Positions 1 to 8,300 of a stretch of DNA of 10,630 bases are shown piece by piece. Source of the DNA: Euperipatoides rowelli. Lineage: Eukaryota > Onychophora > Udeonychophora > Euonychophora > Peripatopsidae. The translations under genes and the position numbers were made by a program. Below the pieces are notes generated by a model, which made no database searches, had not been told where the DNA came from, and saw only the letters and a list, made by a program, of their open reading frames with translations. Position 1 is the first letter of the stretch, and each line of letters opens with the position of its first letter. Where the stretch lies: assembly GCA_003024985.2 (NCBI GenBank), contig PXIH01S0010908.1. One strand, written 5' to 3'.

Positions 1-1052
1 CTACATAATTACAGGTGATACAGAATAATCAAATAATAAGCATTTGGCATTTGAAAAATAAATAAATTGGCATAGATTACACGCCATAATAAAATAAATT
101 TAAGCAACACAAAGAAATTACTAAATATAGCATCCATTTTATTAATGGTATCATTTATAATAAATACTTTTTCTCTTTTTATTTATATAAAAATGAAACA
201 AGTGATTTCAACCATTATTTAAAAACTATTTCCTAATTATACACAAATTAACATAAATAGCTGTAAACAAATTCACCAATAAGTTACTTAATTAAAAAAA
301 AAACTCAGTAAGCAAATTGCAATGAACGAAGTAATAACTATAATAATAAACCTGCTTTAAACTTTAGCTAGATAAATCCTTAAATAGATTTCTTCAAGTT
401 AATTTCAATGAATATTCATTTCCTTTAAATGATCAAAATATCCTATTAGCCTATCTGCTAATTCATTGGTCAGATTCCATATAGAATCTGTATAACATCC
501 TTAAAACAAATTTATTTATGAACCTATAACATTGCCATTATTAAATTACTTTCTTTCTATTACTTTGGTTCAGGATCAATTTCAAAATATTTATTAACAG
601 ATTAATCCTATCCCAATATCTATTCCACATCATCATAATTTCCTAATACATATCAGCCTACATACATCATAATAGGTGTGCAGGTCAAAATATGTCTAAA
701 ACAGTATCACTTAATTAACACTATTTGTGAGAGAACACAAGAAAAAGGTGAAGGGCCTAAGGTAGGCCTACTGAATGTTAAAATTACATATAGAAATGAA
801 TCAATTCATTTTTGTAGTTGAATAAATTTAGTCAACTGCATTACTTCCCTTCCATGACAAACACATTAAAGCTTAATGTTTTCATAAAGTTTAAAACTTT
901 TGCTCATTGATGGCGCTGCTGCGAACACCCCGGTATATTCAAAATTTACAACAAATTATCGTCTGCCAACATTTCAATATTTTATCTGTCAATTCTAGCT
1001 AAAATTTCAATAATTCTATAAATTCTAATCTATTAAAAAAATTACTTAAACA
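1..1052. other. AT-rich non-coding flank
   Basis: No reading frame of useful length, RNA gene or transposon domain is visible on either strand. The stretch is strongly AT-rich with many A and T runs. Short symmetric sequences occur: a 14-bp perfect palindrome at 407-420, a 7-bp inverted repeat with a 6-base loop at 471-490, and a GTAGGCCTAC palindrome near 752-761. None forms a recognisable element. The last part, about 900-1052, is slightly richer in GC, holds a TATAAAT at about 1017-1023, and leads into the coiled-coil reading frame, so it may be that gene copy's 5' untranslated region. That last point is inference. Confidence 0.7.
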
Positions 1053-1617
1053 ATGAACAGGAATATTGAAATAAAGACTCAGCTGGAGTTTTTAAAACTG
1101 CAAAAAGAAATGGATAAGAATAAACAGAATTAAAGTCTTGAGTGCAGAGATAAAAAAATTAAAGAAATTGGTGAGCACGAAAGACAAAACTATTAATAAT
1201 GTAGTAACAGATCTAGAGAAAGCAATGGACAAAATTTTGAATTATGAACAAAAGCTAAAGGAATTGAAAGAGTTGGCAGATTTCCAAGAGAGGGAAATTA
1301 AATGACTTAAGAGGCAATTGGAGTTGGAGCAGGAGATGTTCCCAAAACCTTATTTGGACTTATCTGCCCAGATTAAAGATATCTCAAACCAAGCTGCAGA
1401 GTTTGTACAAGTGCACGCACAGCCAAGTTTACCTATAAAGAAGAGGAGAGTACTAAATCCCCACCAGAGGAGATCTCAGCAGGACAAGTTAACAGAGGTT
1501 ATGGATGTGCAAAACACCCCCCTTGTTGTAGAACCCCTACCAAACTCAAAAGAAGAAAACAAGTACTGGGCCCTGGCTCCCATGTTCACCCAACTGACTG
1601 GAAGAGTCAAGATTTAA
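1053..1617 (+). pseudogene. Broken intronless copy of an unrecognised coiled-coil protein gene
   Basis: An ATG at 1053 opens a frame of about 26 codons ending in TAA at 1131-1133. The same protein style resumes at once in the next frame (from about 1132), so a single extra base explains the break. That frame has one TGA at 1303-1305 and then runs open to the TAA at 1615-1617. The whole is about 188 codons. The first half is rich in Lys, Glu and Leu with heptad-like spacing (for example LSAEIKKLKKLV and NYEQKLKELKEL) and should form a coiled coil. The second half is less charged and contains a basic cluster KKRR at 1438-1449, a possible nuclear localisation signal, followed by RRSQQDK. The TGA could be a decayed CGA, since the flanking residues are Lys and Leu in a basic stretch. 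I do not recognise the family. It could be a retrocopy, a decayed host gene, or a live gene hit by sequencing errors. It is unrelated in style and strand to the retrotransposons downstream. Confidence 0.55.
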
Positions 1618-1976
1618 TTACTTTGTTAAAAACTTTGTTGAAATTTGTTAAAAAAAATTAAAAGTTAACTATTACTATATTTATTTGAATTTATTTGCCT
1701 CCCTTTTCTTTACTTTCTTTATTTAAGGGTATTAAGATATCATGCTCAACTATACTTACAAAAAAAAAGTCTAACTAAATGTGTTAAACATAAAATTTAT
1801 CCTAATCACTTTTTCTTTAGACAGGAGGATAAAGAATCTAATATTATTACTAGATTAACTACAACAAATTTATGAATTCATAACAAATTTTGATTTAATA
1901 CTTTAGAAATGCAATTCTGCCAGCAGAAATACATTTAGTTTACATATGGCCATATGTATGTTTATTTGGATTCACG
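1618..1976. other. AT-rich spacer with possible LTR remnant of element 1
   Basis: No gene is visible. The stretch contains A and T runs, including an A run near 1760, and a perfect 18-bp palindrome at 1941-1958. If the purine-rich tract at 1977-1991 is the polypurine tract of element 1, the 3' LTR should start at about 1974 and run leftward through this region and possibly beyond. I could not find a matching second LTR, so the boundary is unproven. Confidence 0.5.
1941..1958. repeat. 18-bp perfect palindrome
   Basis: The sequence TACATATGGCCATATGTA equals its own reverse complement over all 18 bases. It lies about 15 bases beyond the likely 3' end of element 1, inside what may be its 3' LTR. 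No function is known to me. In AT-rich DNA a palindrome of this length is uncommon but can arise by chance. Confidence 0.9.
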
Positions 1977-1991
1977 TTTCTCTCTGCTCCT
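1977..1991 (-). other. Candidate polypurine tract of element 1
   Basis: Read on the minus strand this is AGGAGCAGAGAGAAA, purine except for one C. It is followed two bases later by TGAATCC, which would be a normal TG start for a 3' LTR. It sits just downstream of the end of the element 1 integrase frame (2030), where a polypurine tract primes plus-strand synthesis in LTR retrotransposons. Position and composition fit, but without a matched LTR pair this is only a candidate. Confidence 0.35.
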
Positions 1992-2029
1992 AAGAAAATG
2001 GCTATGCTTAGCACAGGGATCTTTAATTT

Positions 2030-3180
2030 CTATGAAAGAGGGAGCACACACTCGAATGGTGGATTGGTTACTCTCACATTGGTCAAAGGTGGACTAACAT
2101 TATTACCAGAGCGAAGGTTATTTGTATGACTAGGAATAGGCACGTCAGCTTCTGCAGGTTCAGTGATTATTACAGAAGGTATATCATTATGTGGATGATG
2201 GAATATATCAATATCCTCAGGAAATGTAATAATAGGTTCATCTTGAAGCTGCCCCTTTAGTGAGTAAAATTTGTTAATTACTTGTATAATTTCACTTACC
2301 TCAGCAGTTGTGTCATCTGATATGGGTATTGGTTCCTCATAATCAAGTATCATTCTACTATAGTAGATTTTTATTTTATCTACATGTGCTTTCTGGATTA
2401 CTGTGGGGTCAGCTATACATCTTAATTCGTAATTCACAAGCGTAGATCGGCTTATGATAGTATAAGGACCAGTATAACATGGCTTCAATTTTCGGTTCTG
2501 GCTCGAATAACTAGGCACATCCAATAGCAATACAGTTTGGTCAGTAGTGAATTCTCTAAGTTTGCGTTTACTGTATTTTTCTTTAGTGTAAGTTTATGAA
2601 GCTAAAGATAGGCTAGCAAAAATTTCAGCTCTCGCAATTTCTAGTTTCTCTATGATTTGATCAACTAAATAATGAGGTTCAGTAGTTAGTGTAAATTTAT
2701 CTAAGTTAAAATCAGAAAATATATCGATTTGGTGGAATCCATGAAATGTATAAAAGGGAACCTGGTGACTACTTTGATGTTCGGTATCATTGAATGCTTA
2801 AATAATGTATGGAAGTAGCTCATCCCAGTCATAATTACTATTGCAAAAATGTGATAAAATCTTTAAAATTTTACTATTTACTCTCACTTATTCTGTTACT
2901 CTCAGGGTGGTATGTACTGGTTAAATATTTGGATATTTTTAGTCTGTCACAAAGTTTTTATGATATTTCACTAGTTGAGAACCACGATCCAATAGTATAA
3001 TTTTGGAGCCCCCATAATGAGTATAAATAGTCTCCATGTAATCTTTTGCAATAATGTGAGCCTCATGGCTGAGAAATGCACTTGCAAATGTCATTCTAGA
3101 AAAAATGGTCAATATAAACAATAATGTACCTATTTCTTTTCTTCGTTAAGCTAAACTGTCCTAATAAGTCGAGGCTCAAT
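2030..3180 (-). pseudogene. pol: Element 1 integrase core and C-terminal domain (broken)
   Basis: Integrase inserts the cDNA copy into host DNA. The first catalytic Asp region is seen as DLLGQ, with its Asp codon at 3168-3170, followed by RNRYIIVYIDHF. A one-base shift near 3110 moves the text into the frame that holds LLDRGSQL, the usual place of the second Asp. From there to 2030 the frame stays the same but carries TAA stops at 2936-2938, 2798-2800, 2594-2596 and two more between 2860 and 2930. The third catalytic residue, normally Glu just before Arg in an ERVN-like motif, reads Val (VRVN). The C-terminal part from 2530 has the longest open run (166 codons) and contains GPYTI, the GPY/F motif typical of many Ty3/Gypsy integrases, then an acidic tail with no known domain. 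Frameshifts, stops and the lost Glu make it inactive. Confidence 0.85.
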
Positions 3181-3993
3181 TTTTCCATGCAAGCAGTAAG
3201 GTGTTACCGGCTGAAACGGTGCCTTAGTCCTAATGGTATGTTTTTGACATTTATTGCAGCTACTAATGTAATTTTTAACATACATGAACATTCCTGGCCA
3301 GGTAAAACTGGGTTTAATTTTTACAATGGTTTTATCATGTGAGAATGCCTCCACCAATTGAATCATGATAGTGATATAAAATATTCCCAAATTTAGAGGT
3401 GCTAGAGTCTGGTATGATGATCCACCATCTTTTCCAAATTCAATTTTCTTTAATATAATTTGATGGTCATCAAGGATGTATTCATTATTTTTGTAATATC
3501 CGTTCTTTAATTTACAAATTATATCCCAACACTGGTCATCACTGTATTGGGAATTAAAAATGAATGCTATCGATAAAGTTAATCTCGAGTCTGTAATAGC
3601 ACCTACACATTCTTCCTCCTGATCGATGTTATGAGAAAGCATATCCGCCATGTTCAGTTTTCCAGGGATGTATTTGAAAACAATATTGTTCTCCTGCAAA
3701 CTCATTAGCCATCTCACGATCCTAGAGTTAGATTCCTTTAATTTGAATAAAAATGTGCGGGGTTTATGATCAGTCATTAGTATTATTTTATTTCTATACA
3801 TTAAATGTTTAAATTGATTAACTACGAATACGATAGCTAAAGCTTCGCATTCTATGGCTGAGTAGTTCCTTTCAGCATGGTTTAACTTCCAGCTGCAGTA
3901 AGCAGGCTGAAGATCACCCTCATCATAAGTTTGCTTTAGCACAGCCCCTATCGATATCAATGAAGTGTCATTTTTTATACTGAATGACATCAA
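3151..3993 (-). pseudogene. pol: Element 1 RNase H and integrase zinc region
   Basis: This is the longest open stretch of the element, 280 codons. Residues 1 to about 125 are RNase H, which removes the RNA strand during cDNA synthesis. The acidic residues fit the family: the Asp in NDTS (start of SIGAVL), the Glu in AERNYSAIECEALAI, and the Asp in LMTDHKP, with KYIPGKLNMADMLS closing the domain. The following 100 residues are a tether leading to the integrase N-terminal zinc region near residue 240, where SSCNKCQKH keeps the two Cys. The two His normally found before them are not clearly present (the text there reads NLGIFYITIM), so the HHCC finger looks damaged. The frame is entered by a shift from the frame of LLAFPQF just upstream, and the open run ends at a stop near 3151 while the integrase continues in another frame. 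Confidence 0.88.
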
Positions 3994-4019
3994 ATTGAGG
4001 GAATGCTAGGAGAGGGGCA

Positions 4020-4995
4020 CTAATAAGTTTTCCTTTTAAAATTTGAAAAGCTGTTTCAGCCTTGTTGACTAATTTAATTTTACATTATTCTTTTTCAATA
4101 AATTATAAAGTGGCGCTGCGATTTCAGCAAAGTTTTCAATAAATTTCTGGTAAAAGTTGACACTACCCAGAAAATTGTGCATTCCTTTTGTAGTAGTAGG
4201 TCACGCTAATTCTTGAACAGATTTAATATTATCTTTTAGTGGTTGACATCCATTTTTATTTACAATATGGCCCAAAAATTTAATGGACTCTAAATAATTT
4301 ACACTTTGATGGTTGTTATAGCCATATTTAATTTATTTAAAGCACAAAACACTTCATCATAAGTAGACAAGTTCTCCTCAATATTATGTGAGTGAATTAT
4401 AATGTTGTTGAAGTATACCAACACATGACCCTTTATTATCACATCATGCAAACATTCACTCATTATTTGTTGAAATACGGCGGACGATGTGACGCAACCC
4501 TGACATAACCAGAGGAACTTATAAGACCCCAGGGAAGAGAAAAACCAAAACTTGTGCCCTTTCCGACAGTTTTATATTGAAATATCCATTATTCATATCA
4601 AGAGCACTAAATACTCTGGCTCCTCCCAAAGAGTCTAAAATATCTCAAATCCTCATTAAAGGGTAATGGGTGGGAAGTATTGTTTGATTTGTTTTCCTTA
4701 AATCTAATACTATACAAACTTCTTTTGAGTTCTTTTTAGGCACTACTAATACTGGAGAATTGAATTTATTAGAAGATCTGGTCACTATTTTTGCCTTTTC
4801 TAGCTTATTAATTTGGTTTCTCAGAGGTTCAAAGTAGCTGTGTGGAATACGATATTGACTCTGGTATATTGATTCATCATTAATGAACTGTGGCTCGTAT
4901 GGTTTAATAAGCACTCCTGTCATTTCCATTACGTCTTCAATTAATATGTTTGCATTTTTCTTTATTATAGTTTCGAGTTTATCTTTATGATCGTC
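4020..4995 (-). pseudogene. pol: Element 1 reverse transcriptase (broken, YxDD box mutated)
   Basis: Reverse transcriptase copies element RNA into DNA. The fingers are seen at 4929-4648: YRIPHSYFEPL, NSPVLVVPKK and VLDLRKTNQTI. A TGA at 4645-4647 interrupts the same frame, which goes on with ILDSLGGARVFSALDMNNGY; the Asp codon at 4597-4599 fits the first catalytic Asp. A shift near 4500-4560 moves to the frame of VYFNNIIIHS, where the catalytic pair should be Asp-Asp but is Asn-Asn (4404-4409). A second shift returns to the earlier frame for IKFLGHIVNKNG, a TGA at 4201-4203, then [15 protein letters not shown] and APLYNLLKK of the connection region. A third shift gives the frame of AFQILKGKLISAPLL. 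The motifs are clear, so identity is secure; activity is excluded by shifts, stops and the active-site change. Confidence 0.9.
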
Positions 4996-5135
4996 ACTTA
5001 ATCATAATTCATTAGTGTGAAACAAATGACATAACTCACATTTGCTTTCCTTTGCATTGCACAAGAGCCACTCACACATGATGGGCTTGTTTTCAATTTG
5101 TTTAGCAAACTTATCCCACACATCATCCTTAGGGA
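4996..5135 (-). other. Element 1 linker between gag and reverse transcriptase, Cys/His-rich, no protease seen
   Basis: In the same frame as the reverse transcriptase N-terminus there is a run from about 5135 reading FPKDDVWDKFAKQI and then a Cys/His cluster at 5017-5076 (C-x4-C-x6-C-x2-C-H-x2-H), a TGA at 5002-5004, and DDHKDKLETII leading to the polymerase. Ty3/Gypsy elements normally carry an aspartic protease with a D-T/S-G motif here. None is visible in any minus-strand frame of this stretch, which is too short for a protease domain. The cluster could be a remnant of the gag zinc knuckle or an unrelated metal-binding piece; its spacing does not match the usual CCHC knuckle. Confidence 0.45.
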
Positions 5136-5720
5136 ACGATAAATTTACAGTCCGATTCTTTAGCAGAATTTAAAGTTTCAGGTCCCTTTCTTATTAGTTC
5201 TACAATTAAATGCTGTAATGATCCTTTTATATATTGATTCAATACCAATTCTTCGAATTGCTCCTGCGCCATATGAACTGAAAGGTCTTAATGGGGATAC
5301 TAATGCATTTAAGTGCAACTTGAAATTGGTTGGCCTTTCATCTAATGCCTGTGTGCACAATTCAAACAATTTTTTTATGTCTTCCTTAACAGGTTTGAGG
5401 GTAAACAATTTTACTAGTTCAGCTAGTCTTTCCTCAATTGGCATAATGTTGTTTCCTAATCCGGTGAAATAAATAGGCCTAGCCCTCCCTGTCATTTTAT
5501 TCTTTAACACTGACCTATATCTGGTCTCTTTCCATTTCTGGTCAATCATTAATGCTCTAAATTCGGTTACAAACCGTTCAATCCCAAACATGGCTTCCTT
5601 TAAATATTAAAAAGGAGCTAGAGTTGAAGCAGAATTGGCACCTGTCATGAATAGCCATTCTTTGGGTATCTGACACACAATATTCATGGTCGGGTACTTT
5701 GGATTTCTTATGATTGCACT
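5100..5720 (-). pseudogene. gag: Element 1 capsid-like gag region (broken)
   Basis: The open run 5591-5178 (137 codons) starts inside a longer frame that is cut by a TAA at 5607-5609. It reads FVTEFRALMIDQKW, then KMTGRARPIY, then a block rich in Leu, Glu and Lys (ERLAELVKLF). The pattern of an aromatic-rich start, Trp, Leu-rich helix, G-x-A and a following helix resembles the capsid part of Ty3/Gypsy gag, which packs the RNA. After about 5205 the likely continuation is in another frame (IRKGPETLNSAKES, ending at a TAA near 5110). Position directly upstream of the polymerase fits gag. Confidence is moderate because gag evolves fast and no zinc knuckle of the normal type follows. Confidence 0.5.
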
Positions 5721-5724
5721 CACA
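5629..5724 (-). other. Cys/His-rich segment downstream of the gag-like frame
   Basis: Translated in the minus frame that starts at 5724, this 32-residue piece contains five Cys and three His, spaced C-x-C-x-H-x7-H-x2-C-x9-H-x2-C-x2-C. It starts CECNHKKSK and ends HDRCQFC. The regular H-x2-C pairs suggest metal binding. It is joined to the gag-like frame upstream by a one-base shift and overlaps the capsid-like frame in a different phase, so only one of the two readings can be the old protein at its right-to-left end. It does not match the CCHC knuckle. It may be chance in a decayed gene. Confidence 0.3.
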
Positions 5725-5752
5725 ATCTTTAACTTTGAGAGCTTTATTAGTC

Positions 5753-6184
5753 TTACTTGTTTTTAATTTTATCCCCAGTTATTTCTTTCTCTGCCCCTTT
5801 TACAGATTCTAAAAACTTATACTTATTAAGTTTTTCTTTAAGCTTATTATCTTTGAAATTATCAACATTATCTTTGATAGGTGTAAACCTATCAGTGCTT
5901 CCGCTAGCCATACCCTCGCCTGCACTAACTATAACTGCGGCATTAATTCTTTTAAATAATAATGCAGCACTTAATTGCTTCAATACAACATCATGTTCCC
6001 CTATTAATCTATGTAGTGCATCAAGTTTTTCCTCACTTATATTGCTAGCGCCTATTTGGCTATCATTTGTAAACAAACCATCATTTAGAATGGTGGCCAC
6101 ACTTGTATTAGCCGCTACAGCATCAACAGGATTCTCACCCTCCACCTGTGTCTCTACACTCTTAGTGGTCACTACATTTTCCAT
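5753..6184 (-). CDS. Element 1 N-terminal gag-like reading frame
   Basis: This is an open frame of 143 codons from an ATG, ending at a TAA at 5753-5755. The protein starts with an acidic, Val- and Thr-rich part (MENVVTTKSVE), has a helical middle (SEEKLDALHRLIGEHDVV), then a Lys-rich end (KDNKLKEKLNKYKF). There is no signal peptide or membrane segment. It lies at the 5' end of the element where gag begins, and its start codon is the first ATG of the element as far as visible, so the N-terminal part of gag is the best reading. The frame probably continued: just past the stop, one base out of frame, is a Lys-rich and then Cys/His-rich run. It shows no domain I recognise. The opposite-strand open frame over the same bases is a shadow. 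Confidence 0.5.
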   Translation of the reverse strand: MENVVTTKSVETQVEGENPVDAVAANTSVATILNDGLFTNDSQIGASNISEEKLDALHRLIGEHDVVLKQLSAALLFKRINAAVIVSAGEGMASGSTDRFTPIKDNVDNFKDNKLKEKLNKYKFLESVKGAEKEITGDKIKNK

Positions 6185-6189
6185 TTTAC

Positions 6190-7849
6190 TTATTAATATA
6201 ATTACTTTAATTATCTAACCAAAAACACTATCTAAATATAAATTCAGTTGCTTAAATTTTTGAAATCACTTGCGATATTAAACAATGTCAGAGTTCCCTC
6301 GCGAATGCAGACACCAAATAAAATTTACTGCAGAATTACTATACAATTTCACCATACCAACATGGCGATCAAAACAACAACTTCGACAAATTTTAAAATA
6401 ATTTACATTTAAAGTGAACGCCACTAACGATTAGTTAGAAAATAATAAAACCCTTAGATAAAAAATATTAAATAAAATAAAACATTCTTGTATTAAAGCA
6501 TGATTAACTATATCAGAAGACTGCAAAACTGTTCAAAATCCTGCCGTGGATCAAACCAAAAATAACCCTTCCATATATATGTCGGAAACTCCATACAGAA
6601 CAATGCTGATTTATTGGTAGAAGGCTAGTTTTATAAGATCCTTGAGCAGTTTTGGGATCCTATTCTATCCCAAACTAGCCCACTAATTACTAAGTACTCC
6701 TTATTGGTATTATTGATCCATCTTACTACTAATATACCGGACAGGCATCTGAAATGTAGTCACAATTCTGTAACGGTTTGAACAGGCGGCATGCTGTGCC
6801 TAGTTAAAAGATGAATCCTGATGACCTATTTACCCACCTAGCATTATTGAATAATACAAGAGTGAAGCTGTCACATTTCTATAACCACGTACCACACTTA
6901 TACCATAATAAGCCACTAAGTAAGGAAATAGATTGGGTTGAATTACCGTTTTCACAATGAACATATCTACCCTGTCAGAAAGTTGGAGCAGAGCTCAGTA
7001 TAAAGTCATCACAGTACTGTACCAGGCATTTATAGCGAGAACTGTATACAAACAATGACCAAATAATGTGAATGTTTTAAATAATTGGAAATAACGTGGG
7101 ACTTCCCTATCTAAAATTTACTACTAAAGTAAATATTCCAATAAATCAGACATTAATGAAAGGGTAAAGATACTCAGGTGAACCCGCTGTAGAAAGTTAC
7201 CCACTATTCACTACCCAGATAGAGCAGGTAGCTACAACACACATCACATGCCTAAAATTTAAAGACAATCTTACTTAATTACTATTAAAAAAATGATTCT
7301 ATTGGATATCCGCATTATAATGACTGCTCTGACACTGAAACTTTAAATTAGCAAATGATAATAATATTTATTAACCATAATTTAAACATTAACAAATATT
7401 AAAAAAATTAATAAACCTTTCCCCCAAAAAAATTTAAAATTTACAAGCAATTTACAGAACTGCATAGTATTATGCCAATTTTTATATTTATAGATCAGTG
7501 ATTAATTATCAGAATTAGTCCTAATTTCATATAAATGAAAATTTGCTAAAGTCCAAAATGTTTATACTGGATTCAACAAATATCTTGACGGAGTTGATGG
7601 GAATGAGAGTTGATTCGCTAGATGTAGACTGACATTATGGACGATAAAATTGGTTGAGAACTATTATATATTTAATAGAAAGAAATGGGTGATACGAAAT
7701 GTAAACAAGAACTACAATAATTTAATAATCATAATGGCCAAAACAAGGAGAAGGTTAGAGCATTACTGCTCTGAATCAAAACTAATTAAAGAACAGATTG
7801 TTCTCTAATCTGACTGTGGTGCATAAGACGTAACATGGCATGTCATATT
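6190..7849. other. Spacer between the two retrotransposons
   Basis: No supported gene is present on either strand. The part 6190-6540 is AT-rich and should include the 5' untranslated region of element 1. The part 6540-7260 has a more even base composition and holds an inverted repeat at 6623-6680. The part 7260-7560 is very AT-rich again. Some of this is probably LTR sequence of element 1 (right end) and element 2 (left end), but direct comparison by eye gave no convincing LTR pair. No tRNA-like fold or CTG/CA-bounded repeat could be supported. Confidence 0.6.
6623..6680. repeat. Inverted repeat with a competing inner hairpin
   Basis: GGCTAGTTT at 6623-6631 is the reverse complement of AAACTAGCC at 6672-6680. 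Inside it, TTGGGA at 6652-6657 can pair with TCCCAA at 6668-6673, which would compete with the outer stem. Such nested pairs occur in LTRs and untranslated regions of retroelements, but no role can be assigned from sequence alone. Confidence 0.6.
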
Positions 7850-7855
7850 CTACTA

Positions 7856-8300
7856 TTACATGTCAAAGATATAACAGTTATCCCTTCTACAAGAGGTTGA
7901 AACAGTCCGGGGGTTTCTGGGCCTAGTTGGGTAATGACATGGTTCTGGGGGGGGGGGGGGTATCCGACCTTCGGTATCGGATCTAGCTTTGACTTTCTCC
8001 CTGGAAGGTAGGTTGATTATTTTGGGAGAGTTCGGATGAGTACTTGTAACCGGTAAGGCTCGTGATCTGGGAGGCTGGATAGGTAGATAATCGAAGATGC
8101 TAGGATCATCAGCATGTGTACTAGGTTGTAGAGGGATAAGGTAAGAGGGTATCATTTGGTTGAAGTGCCTCTTGAATTGTCGACCATCNTTCAGTTGAAT
8201 CAGGAAGGTCACTGGTGACAGGACTTTGACAATCCTTGCCTCTATCCATTTAGTCTTGTATATTTTGCTAAAGTTTCTAGTTAAGATGTTTGGCCTCCTA
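7856..8300 (-). pseudogene. pol: Element 2 integrase C-terminal domain
   Basis: The open run 8212-7856 starts TFLIQL and reads DGRQFKRHFNQM, the R-H-x-x-Q/N-M/L signature that ends integrase in K02A2.6-like elements. It is followed by a proline-rich tail with RIPPPPPEP and HYPTRPRNPR, the usual basic RYP-type end. The run extends to about 8300 upstream in the same style (IYKTKWIEARIVKVL). The prolines come from a 14-base C run (G on the plus strand, 7947-7960), so the phase of the tail is uncertain. One base, 8189, is unread (n), which leaves the residue before DGRQF undetermined. The domain is thought to bind DNA in the integration complex. Confidence 0.8.
7947..7960. repeat. G14 homopolymer
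   Basis: Fourteen G in a row on the plus strand, read as C on the coding strand of element 2, where they give the PPPPP stretch in the integrase tail. Such runs are prone to replication slippage and to sequencing error, so the true length is unsure. Confidence 0.95.

Larger units (their letters stand above)
1975..6184 (-). mobile_element. Element 1: decayed Ty3/Gypsy LTR retrotransposon
   Basis: Domains occur on the minus strand in Ty3/Gypsy order: gag-like, reverse transcriptase, RNase H, integrase with a GPY/F-type C-terminus. The order of RNase H before integrase separates it from Ty1/Copia elements. Its reverse transcriptase and RNase H text resembles the 412/17.6/297-like branch of insect and other invertebrate elements. 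At least eight in-frame stops and several frameshifts interrupt it, so it cannot act on its own. No envelope-like frame follows the integrase. The ends given are the outermost supported parts; the LTRs, primer-binding site and target-site duplication were not identified, so the true element is longer. No protease motif is visible between gag and reverse transcriptase. Confidence 0.88.

Noticed and set aside
2809-3342. Two short plus-strand frames with hydrophobic stretches
   Set aside because: They lie opposite the element 1 integrase, whose motifs explain the bases.
5622-5645. TGANSAST, similar to the D-T-G-A start of a retroviral-type protease
   Set aside because: The catalytic Asp is replaced by Met, it lies upstream of the capsid-like part where no protease is expected, and no second protease motif follows.
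5757-6218. Open frame of 153 codons on the plus strand, rich in Leu and Ser, resembling a membrane protein
   Set aside because: It is exactly opposite the gag-like frame; hydrophobic text opposite a Lys/Glu-rich frame is expected, and no start context or homology supports it.
6308-6316. CAGACACCA, minus strand TGGTGTCTG, as a primer-binding site matched to the 3' end of a leucine tRNA
   Set aside because: Only about seven bases fit the usual Leu tRNA end (TGGTGTC), and no LTR end can be shown next to it; the distance to the gag ATG would be suitable, so it stays open but unsupported.
1958-7575. Possible LTR ends: 1958-1974 and 7558-7575 share an ATGTTTAT...TGGATTCA sequence with one gap and one mismatch
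   Set aside because: The similarity does not extend on the LTR side in either direction by eye, so it is probably chance in AT-rich DNA.
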